Origin: a virus
Strand: one strand, 5' to 3'
DNA length: 22,684 nt
Virus record (IMG/VR): IMGVR_UViG_3300033998_000168
Span: 1 to 22,684 of that record
The notes under the pieces are model-generated. The model made no database searches. It saw only the letters and a list, made by a program, of their open reading frames with translations, and was not told where the DNA came from. Made by a program: the position numbers and the translations under genes. This document shows positions 7,352 to 15,581 of the stretch, in pieces (the first letter of the stretch is position 1; every line of letters starts with the position of its first letter).

Positions 7352-7726
7352 ATGTCTACTATGACCCCAACCATCGGTCAGTATGTCAAGTACGAGGAGA
7401 CGGAGGCGCAGTACAGCCGCGACAACGTCACGGTTGCGTCTGGCCAGGTCCTGGTCACCGGCCAGGTGGTCGGGCGTATCAACGCCACCGGTAAGATCGC
7501 TGCGTATAATCCCGGTGCCACTGATGGGACTCAAAACGCAGTGGGGATCATGGCTATGGACGTAGACGCGTCCACCGGCGACGCCCCTGGCGTGATCGTC
7601 GCGCGCCACGCCGTCATCGTCGATGCCGACAACCTGATCTGGGCCGGTAGCCCGACCGAGCCGCAGAAAGACGCCGCCATTGCGCAACTCAAGGCCCTGG
7701 GCATCGTGGCCCGCAAGACCGTCTAA
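7352..7726 (+). CDS. head decoration protein, lambda gpD-like
   Basis: A 124-residue protein just before the major capsid gene. It shows the gpD-family pattern: a short N-terminal arm, a Val-rich core (VTVASGQVLVTGQVVGRI), a Gly/Thr stretch ending in AVGIMAMDVDASTGDAPGV, then the ARHAVIVDADNLIW segment. These proteins trim on the threefold sites of the expanded capsid and stabilise it after DNA entry. Start ATG 7352 follows AAAGGAG (7338-7344). Mu itself lacks a gpD trimer of this type, so with the next gene this gives the capsid a lambda-like coat. Length is close to the family norm. Confidence 0.82.
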   Translation: MSTMTPTIGQYVKYEETEAQYSRDNVTVASGQVLVTGQVVGRINATGKIAAYNPGATDGTQNAVGIMAMDVDASTGDAPGVIVARHAVIVDADNLIWAGSPTEPQKDAAIAQLKALGIVARKTV

Positions 7727-7738
7727 GGAGCCCAGACC

Positions 7739-8719
7739 ATGCAACTCAATGACTATACCATCACCGAGCTGACCGCCGCGATCAACGCCTTCCCTGTGCA
7801 GTGGGGGCTGATCAACGCTAGCGGCCTGTTTCGCAACCAGGGTGTGCGTACTCGCACGGTAACCATCGAGGAGCAGTCCGGCACGCTGGCGCTGCTGCCC
7901 GACCACGAGTGGGGCGGCGAAGGCACGGTGGCCAGCCGCATCAACCGCAACACCCGCAGCTTTGCCATCAAGCAGACGGTGCACGAAGATACCGTGCTGC
8001 CGGGCGACGTGCAGGATGTGCGCGGCTTTGGCATCGAGGGTCTGACCGATGTCAACGCCGAGGTCGCCCGCCGCCTGCAGCGCATGCGCGCGCGCCACGA
8101 CCAGACGCTGGAGTGGAAGAAGATGGGCGCGTTGAAGGGCATCGTCCAGTCTGGCGACGGCTCAACGCTGGCCAACCTGTTTACCGCCTTTGGCATCACG
8201 CAGGTGACGGTGGACTTCGTGCTGGGCACTTCCACCACCGACGTGCTTGGCAAGTGCGCCGCAGTGCTCAACCAGATCGAGGACAACCTGCAAGGCGACG
8301 TCATGACCGGCGTGCGCGCGCTGGTCAGCCCGGAGTTCTACTCCAAGCTGATCAACCACGCCAAGGTGCAGGACGCGTACAAGTACCACCAGGAGGCGGC
8401 CATGCGCCTCGGTACCGATATGCGCGGCGGCTTTGCCTTCGGCGGTATCGAGTTCGTCGAGTACCGGGCTTCGGTCAACGGCCAGCGCTTCATCGCGGCC
8501 AATGAAGGCCACGCCTTCCCCGTCGGCACGATGGACACCTTCGCCACCTACTTCGCCCCGGCGGACTTCAACGAGACCGTCAACACCCTGGGCGTGCCGT
8601 TTTACGCCAAGACCTGGGAGAAGGAAGGCGGGCGTGGTGTAGTAATCCACACCCAAAGTAACAGCCTGCCGCTTTGTCACCGCCCGGCAGTGCTGGTCAA
8701 ACTTATCACGAGTAACTGA
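7739..8719 (+). CDS. major capsid protein, lambda gpE-like
   Basis: A 326-residue HK97-fold shell subunit of the lambda gpE family. Family marks include the N-terminal YTITELTAAIN, the VRTRTVTIEEQSGTL strand, RNTRSFAIKQTVHEDTV, the RMRARHDQTLEW helix, a central GVRALVSPEFYSKL and the C-terminal block with AFPVGTMDTFATYFAPAD. ATG 7739 follows TAAGGAG. It lies straight after the decoration gene, as E follows D in lambda. The most abundant virion protein, assembled with the scaffold encoded at 6977 and processed by the upstream protease. Confidence 0.92.
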   Translation: MQLNDYTITELTAAINAFPVQWGLINASGLFRNQGVRTRTVTIEEQSGTLALLPDHEWGGEGTVASRINRNTRSFAIKQTVHEDTVLPGDVQDVRGFGIEGLTDVNAEVARRLQRMRARHDQTLEWKKMGALKGIVQSGDGSTLANLFTAFGITQVTVDFVLGTSTTDVLGKCAAVLNQIEDNLQGDVMTGVRALVSPEFYSKLINHAKVQDAYKYHQEAAMRLGTDMRGGFAFGGIEFVEYRASVNGQRFIAANEGHAFPVGTMDTFATYFAPADFNETVNTLGVPFYAKTWEKEGGRGVVIHTQSNSLPLCHRPAVLVKLITSN

Positions 8720-8725
8720 TACGCC

Positions 8726-8944
8726 ATGTTGATCCTGATGACCGCCCCCGCCATGCTTGGTCGCCAGTCGCTAGCTGCTGGTGTCCTGGCCGATGTGCCA
8801 GACGACGCCGCGCAGCGGCTGATTGCGTCGGGCGTGGCGAAGCAAGCAGGCGTCGCGCCGCAGACGGCGGACCAGGCGTTGGACGACGCGCAGGACGCAC
8901 CGCCCACTGCGCCGCGCCGCAAAAAGGCGAGGACTGACACGTGA
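8726..8944 (+). CDS. small protein after capsid (gp35/FI-position), unknown
   Basis: A 72-residue protein located where Mu gp35 and lambda FI sit. The N-terminal half (LAAGVLADVPDDAAQRLIASGVA) matches a short motif common in small phage head proteins; the C-terminal half is a Pro/Ala/Asp-rich linker ending in a basic PRRKKAR cluster. It probably helps head completion or DNA packaging. Start ATG 8726 has only a weak ribosome site, and its TGA overlaps the GTG of the next gene (GTGA). Function is not determined by the sequence. Confidence 0.68.
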   Translation: MLILMTAPAMLGRQSLAAGVLADVPDDAAQRLIASGVAKQAGVAPQTADQALDDAQDAPPTAPRRKKARTDT

Positions 8945-9360
8945 GCGTCATCACCCGCGCCGAGCTGGAGCAGCGCTTGTCCCCGCAGGACATTGCACAA
9001 CTGGCCGACCTCGAGGGCGATAGCATCGAGGCCGTCGGCTTTGTCGATGCTTGCCTGGCGGATGCCGAGTCGGAGGCGATGGCGTGGGTACGGAGCGTGG
9101 GCCAGGTGCCCGATCCCGCGCCCGAGGTCTTACGGCGCGTGGTGTGCGACATTGCGCGCTACAACCTCTACCAGCGCCACTTGCCGGAGGAGCATCCGGT
9201 GGTGGTGGCGTACCGGCAGGCCCTTGAGACGCTCAAGGGCATCGCCGCTGGGCGTATCGTCATCACCACGCCACCGGAGGGCGCGGTGGTTGGTGCGCCG
9301 GTTTGTTATGCGCCCGCACGTGTCATGACTGACGATGCCTTGCAGGGGATGGGGCCATGA
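8941..9360 (+). CDS. head-tail connector, Mu gp36-like (DUF1320)
   Basis: A 139-residue protein with the DUF1320 pattern: SVITRAELEQRLS at the N-terminus, a helical core with DACLADAESEAMAWV, then LRRVVCDIARYNLYQRH and a helix containing YRQALETLKGIAAGRI. Proteins of this family form the adaptor ring beneath the portal. GTG start overlaps the upstream stop, and its own TGA overlaps ATG 9357. The position between capsid and gpG-like genes is conserved in Mu-type heads. Confidence 0.85.
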   Translation: MSVITRAELEQRLSPQDIAQLADLEGDSIEAVGFVDACLADAESEAMAWVRSVGQVPDPAPEVLRRVVCDIARYNLYQRHLPEEHPVVVAYRQALETLKGIAAGRIVITTPPEGAVVGAPVCYAPARVMTDDALQGMGP

Positions 9361-9863
9361 TCACCATTGATATCGACGACCGCGAGGTGCTCTCCGAGCT
9401 CTCCGCCTTGCGCGACCGCATGGCCAACATGCTACCGGCGATGCGTGTTGTAGCGCAGGTCATGCGGTCGGACGTCCTGGACCGCTTCGAGCGGCAAAAC
9501 ACGCCCGACGGCACGCCGTGGAAGCCACTCTCGCTGGCGGCTATCTTGCTACGCGCACGTCGCCACGCTCCCTCGGGGCTTAAACGGCGCCGCGCGCAGA
9601 CTTTGGCGCGCTTTGCGGCCGGGGCAAAGGCGTTGATCGATACCGGCGTGCTGCGCAACAGCATCCAGGTGGTGCAGGTCGGCCGTGACATGGCTACCGT
9701 CGGCACGCGTATTGAGTACGCCGCTCTCCACCAGTTCGGCGGCCGCACTGGCAGGGGGCACTCGACGACCGTCCCGGCGCGGCCGTACATGGGGCTGTCG
9801 CGTGAGGGCAAGCGGGAGTTGCTGGAGGTGATCCGCCAGCACATTGCGGGAGGGCTGCGGTGA
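9357..9863 (+). CDS. virion morphogenesis / tail completion protein, Mu gpG-like
   Basis: A 168-residue protein of the phage virion-morphogenesis (gpG/tail completion S) family. Features: N-terminal RDRMANMLPAMRVVAQVMRS helix, the NTPDGTPWKPLS stretch, KALIDTGVLRNSI, and IEYAALHQFGGR followed by VPARPYMGLS, which are the family's best-kept blocks. It helps seal the head or start the tail connection. In Mu, gene G follows gp30 directly; here it comes after the gp36-like gene, one of several order changes. ATG overlaps upstream TGA (ATGA). Confidence 0.87.
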   Translation: MITIDIDDREVLSELSALRDRMANMLPAMRVVAQVMRSDVLDRFERQNTPDGTPWKPLSLAAILLRARRHAPSGLKRRRAQTLARFAAGAKALIDTGVLRNSIQVVQVGRDMATVGTRIEYAALHQFGGRTGRGHSTTVPARPYMGLSREGKRELLEVIRQHIAGGLR

Positions 9864-10291
9864 TTGGTGCCATCGAAGCCTCGATTCTCGCGCGCCTGAC
9901 CGACCGGCTCACCGGTTGGCGCATTGCGGCAATGGCTGATGTGGATCTCGCCCGCCAGCAGGGCGGATCGGCGCAGCCAGCGCTCTATTTAGCATTCGGC
10001 GGCATTGAGACACTGGACGCCGCTGGGCGTGGCGCCGCGCAACGCGTGGATGTCGCGTTCGTCGCCGTCCTCGTCGCCCGCCATGCGCAGGGCGCGGCGC
10101 GTGGTGCGAGTGCAGCGCGTGGCGCGTTGGCGCTGTTTGATGACGTGTTTTCCGCGCTCGCCGGATTCCAGCCGACCGGCGCAACTGGACCGCTGCGCCT
10201 TACCGGCGCAGGCCCCGCCGAATACGAGCCGCCGACGTTCTGGCTGCCGGTGGAGTTCTCATGCAGCACCGTCCTAAAGGGGGCGCCATGA
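9860..10291 (+). CDS. Mu gp37-like tail/connector protein (DUF1834-type)
   Basis: A 143-residue protein. The N-terminus MIGAIEASILARLTD followed by W-R is typical of gp37-like proteins, and the core carries alternating strands (PALYLAFGGIETLD, RVDVAFVAVLVAR) and a helix rich in Ala. These act as tail terminators or joining proteins. GTG start overlaps the gpG stop (GTGA) and follows GGGAGG (9848-9853). It is followed in ATGA overlap by a 41-codon gene, as in Mu where short gp38 comes next. Family call moderate. Confidence 0.72.
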   Translation: MIGAIEASILARLTDRLTGWRIAAMADVDLARQQGGSAQPALYLAFGGIETLDAAGRGAAQRVDVAFVAVLVARHAQGAARGASAARGALALFDDVFSALAGFQPTGATGPLRLTGAGPAEYEPPTFWLPVEFSCSTVLKGAP

Positions 10292-10413
10292 TCATCGAGC
10301 GCATGCAACCGCACACCCATGCCGGTATCCTGCATTCGCCAGGCCGCCGTATTGACCCATCAGACGGCGCCGCCCGCGCCGTTGAACCCGAGAAACCCAC
10401 CCGCAAGGAGTGA
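10288..10413 (+). CDS. 41-residue protein (gp38-position), unknown
   Basis: Small gene missed by a length cut-off: ATG 10288 overlaps the stop of the gp37-like gene (ATGA), and TGA 10413 lies three bases before the tail-tube start. The product has an N-terminal MIIERMQ, a THAGILHSPGRRID motif and a charged C-terminus (PEKPTRKE). The HAG...PG..ID arrangement recalls short proteins found beside tail-tube genes (gp38/DUF2635 position), but similarity is weak. Codon composition fits its neighbours. Role unknown. Confidence 0.55.
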   Translation: MIIERMQPHTHAGILHSPGRRIDPSDGAARAVEPEKPTRKE

Positions 10414-10416
10414 CCC

Positions 10417-11163
10417 ATGGCAATCGATACGCAGTATTTCTCATTTCAGGGCATTGTAACCCTCGGAACCGCCGGAGAAAACGCCATCGAGGAGTATGAG
10501 GTCGGCAACTGCCCGAACCTCAGTATTGAGCTCGCGGTGGAGACCATCGAGCACACCGAGAGCTGGTCCGGCCAGCGCATGACTGACCTGCGCCTCACCA
10601 AGGCAAAGAAGGCCAGCGTCAAGATGACCCTGGAGAGTTTCGATCTGGACAATCTCGCCCTCGGCCTCTACGGCACGCCGGCCACGCGCGCGGCGGGCAC
10701 CGTGACCGCCGAGGAACTGGGCACAGTGCAGGCTGGCAAGATCTACCCGCTGGCCAACCCAATGGGCGTCTCCAATGTGGTGATCAAAGACGGGTCGGAC
10801 GCCACGGTACCGGCGGCTAAATACGAGCTTGACGCCACCTTTGGCGTCATCAAGGTGCTGGACGTCGCCGGGACGACGATGCCGTGGAATGTGGACTACG
10901 CTTACGGCGCGGCGAAGAACCTGGTGATGTTCCTCACCAATCCGCCCGCACGCAAGCTCCGGTTGCGCGGCGTCAACACGGCCCAGAGCAACGCCCCGGT
11001 GCTCATCGAGCTTTACCGGGTGCAGTTCGATCCAATCAAAGACCTGGCGATGATCCAGGACGAACTGGGCCGCCTGGAATTTGAGGGCTCCGCGCTCGCA
11101 GACCCGACCAAGGCCAGCGACCCGGCGTTTGGGATGTTTGGGCGCGTGATGATGCTCTCGTAG
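10417..11163 (+). CDS. major tail tube protein
   Basis: A 248-residue protein between connector genes and the chaperone/tape-measure block, exactly where a siphovirus tube gene lies. It is beta-rich: YFSFQGIVTLGTAG at the start, KKASVKMTLESFD in the middle, and a C-terminal VLIELYRVQFDPIKDLAM followed by GRLEFEGSALAD, like the tube-domain strands of lambda gpV-type proteins. Hexameric rings stack around the tape measure. No contractile sheath gene (Mu L) is present beside it. ATG 10417 follows AAGGAG (10405-10410). Confidence 0.85.
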   Translation: MAIDTQYFSFQGIVTLGTAGENAIEEYEVGNCPNLSIELAVETIEHTESWSGQRMTDLRLTKAKKASVKMTLESFDLDNLALGLYGTPATRAAGTVTAEELGTVQAGKIYPLANPMGVSNVVIKDGSDATVPAAKYELDATFGVIKVLDVAGTTMPWNVDYAYGAAKNLVMFLTNPPARKLRLRGVNTAQSNAPVLIELYRVQFDPIKDLAMIQDELGRLEFEGSALADPTKASDPAFGMFGRVMMLS

Positions 11164-11178
11164 CGTAGTGGAGGCACT

Positions 11179-11553
11179 ATGGGCGACCTAGAGCGCATCG
11201 CGCCAACTCCACGCAAGATCACCGTCGCAGGGGAGGCCATTGAGGTCTCCCCGTTGCGGGTCCGCGACCTCCCCGCGTTTTTGCGGGCCTGCGAGCCGCT
11301 AGTGGCGGCCATTGCCGCAGGAGATCTGCGGTCTGCTCTGATGCACCATGCCGACACCCTGATCACCGTCACGGCCATCGGGGCTGGGGTGGACCGGGCA
11401 TGGCTGGAGGAGCAGACCCCAGACGTGCTCATCGACCTGGCGGCTCAGGTGGTGGAGGCCAATGTCGATTTTTTCGTCCGGTCCATCCTGCCGCGGATCC
11501 AGGACGCGGCGCGGAGGGTGACCGCAGCCATCGATGGTGGCACCGCTGGGTGA
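11179..11553 (+). CDS. tail assembly chaperone-like protein
   Basis: A 124-residue mostly helical protein directly before the tape measure's short partner gene. N-terminal strand KITVAGEAIEVSPLRVRDL is followed by helices with FLRACEPLVAAI and ALMHHADTLITVTAIG, a pattern frequent in tail assembly chaperones (lambda gpG analogues). They coat the tape measure before tube assembly. The stop overlaps a GTG of the 65-residue gene in the -1 frame. Position and fold impression carry the call; no sequence family is certain. Confidence 0.65.
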   Translation: MGDLERIAPTPRKITVAGEAIEVSPLRVRDLPAFLRACEPLVAAIAAGDLRSALMHHADTLITVTAIGAGVDRAWLEEQTPDVLIDLAAQVVEANVDFFVRSILPRIQDAARRVTAAIDGGTAG

Positions 11554-11747
11554 CCGGGCTGGTCATGGCAGGCTATAGCTACGAGGCAGTGATGGACATG
11601 CCATGGACGGATGCTAGAGACTTTTGGGACTGCGTGCTCGAGGAGCGCCGGGCTAGGTGGATAGACATGGCCGCGGCCATGCGGCTGGCCCATGCATCCC
11701 AGGAGGATTGGGAGCGCGTCGTGCGGGAGGTGCGCGGTGGAAAATAA
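11550..11747 (+). CDS. small tail chaperone partner (gpT/GT-position)
   Basis: A 65-residue protein whose GTG overlaps the previous TGA (GTGA); an in-frame ATG at 11565 is an alternative. It is helical and Trp-rich (PWTDARDFWDCVLEERRARW, then EDWERVVREV). It occupies the place of lambda gpT, which is made as an extension of gpG by -1 frameshifting. The frame is open upstream in the -1 frame, but the overlap zone (GCTGGGTGACC) has no canonical slippery heptamer, so reinitiation is favoured. It overlaps the start of the tape-measure gene by 11 bases. Confidence 0.65.
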   Translation: MTGLVMAGYSYEAVMDMPWTDARDFWDCVLEERRARWIDMAAAMRLAHASQEDWERVVREVRGGK

Positions 11748-14700
11748 AATCGCCATCAAGATCGTGGCCGACACTGCTGCGGCCAAGCGCGGCATCGCGT
11801 CCATCACCGAGGAGCTGCGCAAGATCGAGCCTGCCGCAGCCGGGGCAGCCCAGGACATCGAGGAGCTGGGCAGCCGCCTGGAGCGGCTCAAGGCAGCATC
11901 CAAGCTCGATGCTGCCCGCGACATCCTGGGCGTGCGGTCGCTGCGGTCCGGGCAGCGGGAGATCCAGCGGGTGCAGGCTGCCTTTGCCCGGCTGCGGGAC
12001 TCGGGCAAGGCATCGGCCCAGGAGCTCGGCGCTGCCTGGATAGCCATGCAGGACCGCATCGCGGAGCTCCAGGGGCGCATCTCGGGCATCCCTGCGGCAA
12101 TCCAGGCAGTGCAAGGCAGCATCGTCCGCCTCGTGGCAGGCACAGCCGCCTTTGGCCTGGCTGCGCGGGAGGCAGTCGTCTTTGAGGATGCCCTGGTGGA
12201 CCTCCAGCGGGCCGCAAACCTCAGCCGCGATGATGCTGCAGCCATGGGTGAGGAGCTGCAGGACCTCGCCCAGAGTCTGGGCATGTCCTCCACCGCAGTG
12301 GTGGGCCTGGCCACGTCAGCAGCCAAGACAGGCGTGGCCAAGGATGAGCTCCTAGCCTTTACCCGGGTCGTGGCCCAGGCTGCCATGGCATGGGACATGA
12401 TGCCCGAGGAGGCCGGCCAGGCCATGGCCAAGCTCAAGAACGTCCTCGGCCTAGGCGTTCAGGACATGGAGGCCTTCGCCGGGGCTATCAACGAGCTAGC
12501 TGACAATGCCGCAGCCTCGGAACGCGAGATCGTCGAGGCCCTCAAGCTAGGGGGGGCGTCAGGGCGGCAGTTTGGCCTCACTGCCAAGGAGACGGCTGCG
12601 CTTGCCACAACTTTTATTTCCCTGGGCGCATCCGCCGAGCAAGCTGGCACAGCCATGCGCACCATGCTGGGCCGTCTGCGCCTGGCCACCAGCGGCGCCG
12701 GCGGGGCAGGCAAGGCCCTGCGGTCGGTGGTGGGCGACACCAAGGCCTTTGCCCGGGCCATGGCCACAGACGCCAAGGCGGCGCTCATGCAGTTTCTCTC
12801 GGCCCTCAGCCAGATGACCGCGCCGGAGCGCATGCGGGTGCTGCGGGATATCTTCCAGGAGGGCCTGGACACCGAGAATATCGCCAAGCTGGCCTCGGAT
12901 GCCGACAAGCTGGCCGAGGCCCTGCGCCATGCAGGCAAGAGCGACGAGGAGCTGGTGCGATCCCTGCGGGACCTTACCAGCCTCAAGCTGGGCACTACCC
13001 AGGCAGAGATAAACCGCCTAGGCGCAGCCTGGCGCAATGCGGGCGAGGCCGTGGGGCGGCTCTTTTTGCCTTTTATCCGCGCCGCAGCCGTGGCCCTATC
13101 GGCAGTGGCGCAGGCCATTGATGCCCTGGCGACGACCTTCCCGGCCCTCTCCCGCCTGGTCGCTTTCGGAGCCCTCTTGGCCGCTGCCTGGCGGCCGCTG
13201 CAGATGCTCTGGGGCCTGATCCTCGTGGTGGGCGGGCGGCTCAAGGGCGTGCTGCAGATGGTATCTGGAGCAGCCAGTGCCCTGGCCACGGCCGTGCGCA
13301 TGGGGACGCTATCCTTTGCCGCGCTGCGGACCGCCATGGGTGGGCTCCTGGGTCCCATCGGGCTTGTGGTGACGGGTCTGTCCCTGCTCTGGGATGCCTG
13401 GCATCTCCTCTCCTCGGACAGTGATGACCCGCTGGCAGCCAAGCGCCAGGCCCTCTCGGAGGTGTCGGGTGCGCTGCGCGGTGTCGGAGAGGCGGCCAAG
13501 GCGGCCAAGACCCAGATCCAGGCCAGCATGGAGGAGGCCGCTGCGCCCATCGATGCACTCAAGGCCGACTATAAGGCAGCCACCGACAGCATCATCGCCG
13601 ACCTGGCCCGCAGGCAGCAGGCCATTGAGCTCCAGTCCTCCCTCCAGCAGGCTATCATCGAGGCCTCCAGCCTCTCCCAGCGGGACGCCATCGCGGCACT
13701 GGCCGAAGAGACCCGCCGGGCCGAGCAGGCCAAGGTGGATGCCGTGGCCCAGGCTGGGCGGCAGATGGAGGAGACCTGGCAGCGGACCTACGGCCAGGCT
13801 ATCGAGATCGCCCGGGCTGCTGGCATGGATACTACAGCCCTGGAGGCCGAGGCCCTGCAGGCCAAGATGGCCATCTACCAGCAGCAGGAGGCCGCCTACC
13901 GGGCCACAGTGGATAGGCTCATCGCCGAGGAGCGGCGCTTTACCGAGGCCGCCAAGCGCGCCGAGGAGGACCGGGCGCTTTTGCGCATGAGCGTCCAGGA
14001 TCGCATCCGGGCCCTGCAGCAGCGTACCATGAGCGAGGCCGAGGCCTATGCCGACCGGGTGCGGCAGATTGAGGAGAAGCTCGCCCAGGCCGACATGGCC
14101 CGGGCCGCAGGCAATTTTGACCAAGCCCGCAGGCTCGCCGAGGACGCCATGCGCTTGGCCGAGTCCAACGCTAGGGCCGTCACCCAAACGGTGGAGCAGG
14201 GTGGCCGCACGGTCACCCAGACCATCATCTCCGAGGCCCAGGCTGCCCAGACCGCCATGGGCCAGATCGCCCGGGCCGGGCAGATCGCCGACCAGGCCAT
14301 CGGGGCCTTTGGCCAGACCATGCAGCAGCAGGCTGCTGCTGCCGCCCAGGCCCTCCAAGAGCCCATGAGCCGTCTGCAGCAGATCCGCCAGGCCATCGAG
14401 GGCCTCGCAGGCCAGCAGGCCCAGGCCATCGCCGTCAAGCTGGATGCGGACGACGCTGCAGCCAAGGCCAGCATCGAGCGGCTCAAGCAGCTGGCCGCGG
14501 CGCAGAAGGTAGTGGTCCAGCTGGAGGCGGACACTAAAGCCGCCCAAGAGGCCATTGCCGAGCTGCGTAGCGACCCAGAAAATCAACAGCTCCAGATGCA
14601 GGCCCGCATCGCCACCGACCGGGTGCAGGACGACATCCCGGCAGTCCAGCAGGCCCTCGAGGCAGCCGGGCTCCAGATCCCGGCCGAGCTGGACGGGGAA

Positions 14701-15225
14701 AAGCTCGCGGCATCCATCGAGCAGATGCGAGCCCAAGTGGAGCAGCCCACCCAGAGCGAGCACACCATCTTGGACAACGCCAAGAAGGTCCTGGACCGGA
14801 TCCTCTCCCTGGACGGCAAGGACACCTCCAGCACCCACACCATCTACGTGCGCGAGGTACAGCGGCGGGCCATGGGCGGGCTGGTGCAGCGACTGGCTGC
14901 CGGTGGCCAGGCATGGCGGCGCATCGTCGGCCGGGTGTCTGGACCTGGCACCAGCACGTCGGACTCCATCCCGGCCATGCTCTCGGCCGGGGAGTATGTG
15001 GTGCGGGCCGCAGCGGTGCGCAAGTACGGCGTCGGCCTCTTGGAGGCCCTCAACCGCGGCCGCTTGGAGCTCCACAGCCACCAGACCATCCAGCAGGGGC
15101 CACAGCGCGAGATCCGCCTGACCATCCAGGGGCCGCGGGGCCAGGCGGCCAGGGTGAGCACCACCAGAGATGAGGCGCGGCGGCTCGTGCGCCTGCTCAC
15201 AGCCGCGGGGGTGTCGGTAGCATGA
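11737..15225 (+). CDS. tail tape measure protein
   Basis: A 1162-residue protein setting tail length, predicted about 170 nm by the usual 0.15 nm per residue. Start is GTG 11737 after GGAGG (11727-11731); the in-frame ATG 11692 lies too far inside the previous gene. Residues about 149-320 are the TP901-type PhageMin_Tail domain (FEDALVDLQRAANLS, LATSAAKTGVAKDE, FISLGASAEQAGTAMR). Hydrophobic stretches at about 450-500 and 525-558 are the membrane-inserting part. About 565-1020 is long Ala/Gln/Glu coiled coil. The C-terminus carries the classic SIPAMLSAGEYVVRA block near 1075. Arginine codon choice leans to CGG, unlike the CGC-rich head genes. Confidence 0.95.
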   Translation: MENKIAIKIVADTAAAKRGIASITEELRKIEPAAAGAAQDIEELGSRLERLKAASKLDAARDILGVRSLRSGQREIQRVQAAFARLRDSGKASAQELGAAWIAMQDRIAELQGRISGIPAAIQAVQGSIVRLVAGTAAFGLAAREAVVFEDALVDLQRAANLSRDDAAAMGEELQDLAQSLGMSSTAVVGLATSAAKTGVAKDELLAFTRVVAQAAMAWDMMPEEAGQAMAKLKNVLGLGVQDMEAFAGAINELADNAAASEREIVEALKLGGASGRQFGLTAKETAALATTFISLGASAEQAGTAMRTMLGRLRLATSGAGGAGKALRSVVGDTKAFARAMATDAKAALMQFLSALSQMTAPERMRVLRDIFQEGLDTENIAKLASDADKLAEALRHAGKSDEELVRSLRDLTSLKLGTTQAEINRLGAAWRNAGEAVGRLFLPFIRAAAVALSAVAQAIDALATTFPALSRLVAFGALLAAAWRPLQMLWGLILVVGGRLKGVLQMVSGAASALATAVRMGTLSFAALRTAMGGLLGPIGLVVTGLSLLWDAWHLLSSDSDDPLAAKRQALSEVSGALRGVGEAAKAAKTQIQASMEEAAAPIDALKADYKAATDSIIADLARRQQAIELQSSLQQAIIEASSLSQRDAIAALAEETRRAEQAKVDAVAQAGRQMEETWQRTYGQAIEIARAAGMDTTALEAEALQAKMAIYQQQEAAYRATVDRLIAEERRFTEAAKRAEEDRALLRMSVQDRIRALQQRTMSEAEAYADRVRQIEEKLAQADMARAAGNFDQARRLAEDAMRLAESNARAVTQTVEQGGRTVTQTIISEAQAAQTAMGQIARAGQIADQAIGAFGQTMQQQAAAAAQALQEPMSRLQQIRQAIEGLAGQQAQAIAVKLDADDAAAKASIERLKQLAAAQKVVVQLEADTKAAQEAIAELRSDPENQQLQMQARIATDRVQDDIPAVQQALEAAGLQIPAELDGEKLAASIEQMRAQVEQPTQSEHTILDNAKKVLDRILSLDGKDTSSTHTIYVREVQRRAMGGLVQRLAAGGQAWRRIVGRVSGPGTSTSDSIPAMLSAGEYVVRAAAVRKYGVGLLEALNRGRLELHSHQTIQQGPQREIRLTIQGPRGQAARVSTTRDEARRLVRLLTAAGVSVA

Positions 15226-15581
15226 AGAGACTTGCAGGCATTACCCTCATGGACTCCATCGAGATGGAGACCGCCTATCAGTCGGCGGGCGTGTCCACGG
15301 TGCACCGGGTGGCCCTGGACGGCTCGCTGGTGACCTTTTCCGGCCCGGCCCTGCGGCAGATCGTGCTGCGGGCTGGGGACGACTATGGCTGGGTCCGCGC
15401 CGAGGATGCCGAGGCCCTGGTGCTCCTCTCCCAGACCACGACGAGCACGACCCTGGAGTGGCTGGGTGCCGCCATCCCGGTGCGCTGGGACCACTCATCT
15501 GGCCCGGCAGTCCAGCTCTCGCCGCTCTATCCTGGTGCGCAGTGGTGCACCGGGACCATCGCACTCATACGGGAGGACTAG
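15222..15581 (+). CDS. tail protein after tape measure, unknown
   Basis: A 119-residue beta-rich protein with ATG overlapping the tape-measure stop (ATGA). No signal or membrane segment. Notable pieces: MKRLAGITLMDSIEMET at the N-terminus, ALRQIVLRAGDDYGWVRAED in the centre and a Trp-containing C-terminus with YPGAQWCTGTI. In siphoviruses this slot usually holds a distal tail or tip component. Followed immediately by a TAG-ATG junction with GGGAGG as ribosome site for the next gene. No family recognised. Confidence 0.65.
   Translation: MKRLAGITLMDSIEMETAYQSAGVSTVHRVALDGSLVTFSGPALRQIVLRAGDDYGWVRAEDAEALVLLSQTTTSTTLEWLGAAIPVRWDHSSGPAVQLSPLYPGAQWCTGTIALIRED

Noticed and set aside
6971-8098. 375-codon open frame on the minus strand
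   Set aside because: Covers scaffold, decoration and capsid genes in antisense; product has no recognisable motif and is a high-GC artefact.
10417-11163. Contractile tail sheath or myovirus tail
   Set aside because: The protein is tube-like and no sheath-size gene (about 400-500 residues) with sheath motifs is nearby; Mu L is missing.
11445-12437. 330-codon open frame on the minus strand
   Set aside because: Antisense to the chaperone genes and tape measure; Ser/Ala/Arg-rich shadow.
13309-15081. 590-codon open frame on the minus strand
   Set aside because: Antisense shadow of the high-GC tape-measure coiled-coil region; Leu/Gly/His-rich low-complexity product, no ribosome site, and the plus strand has clear domains.
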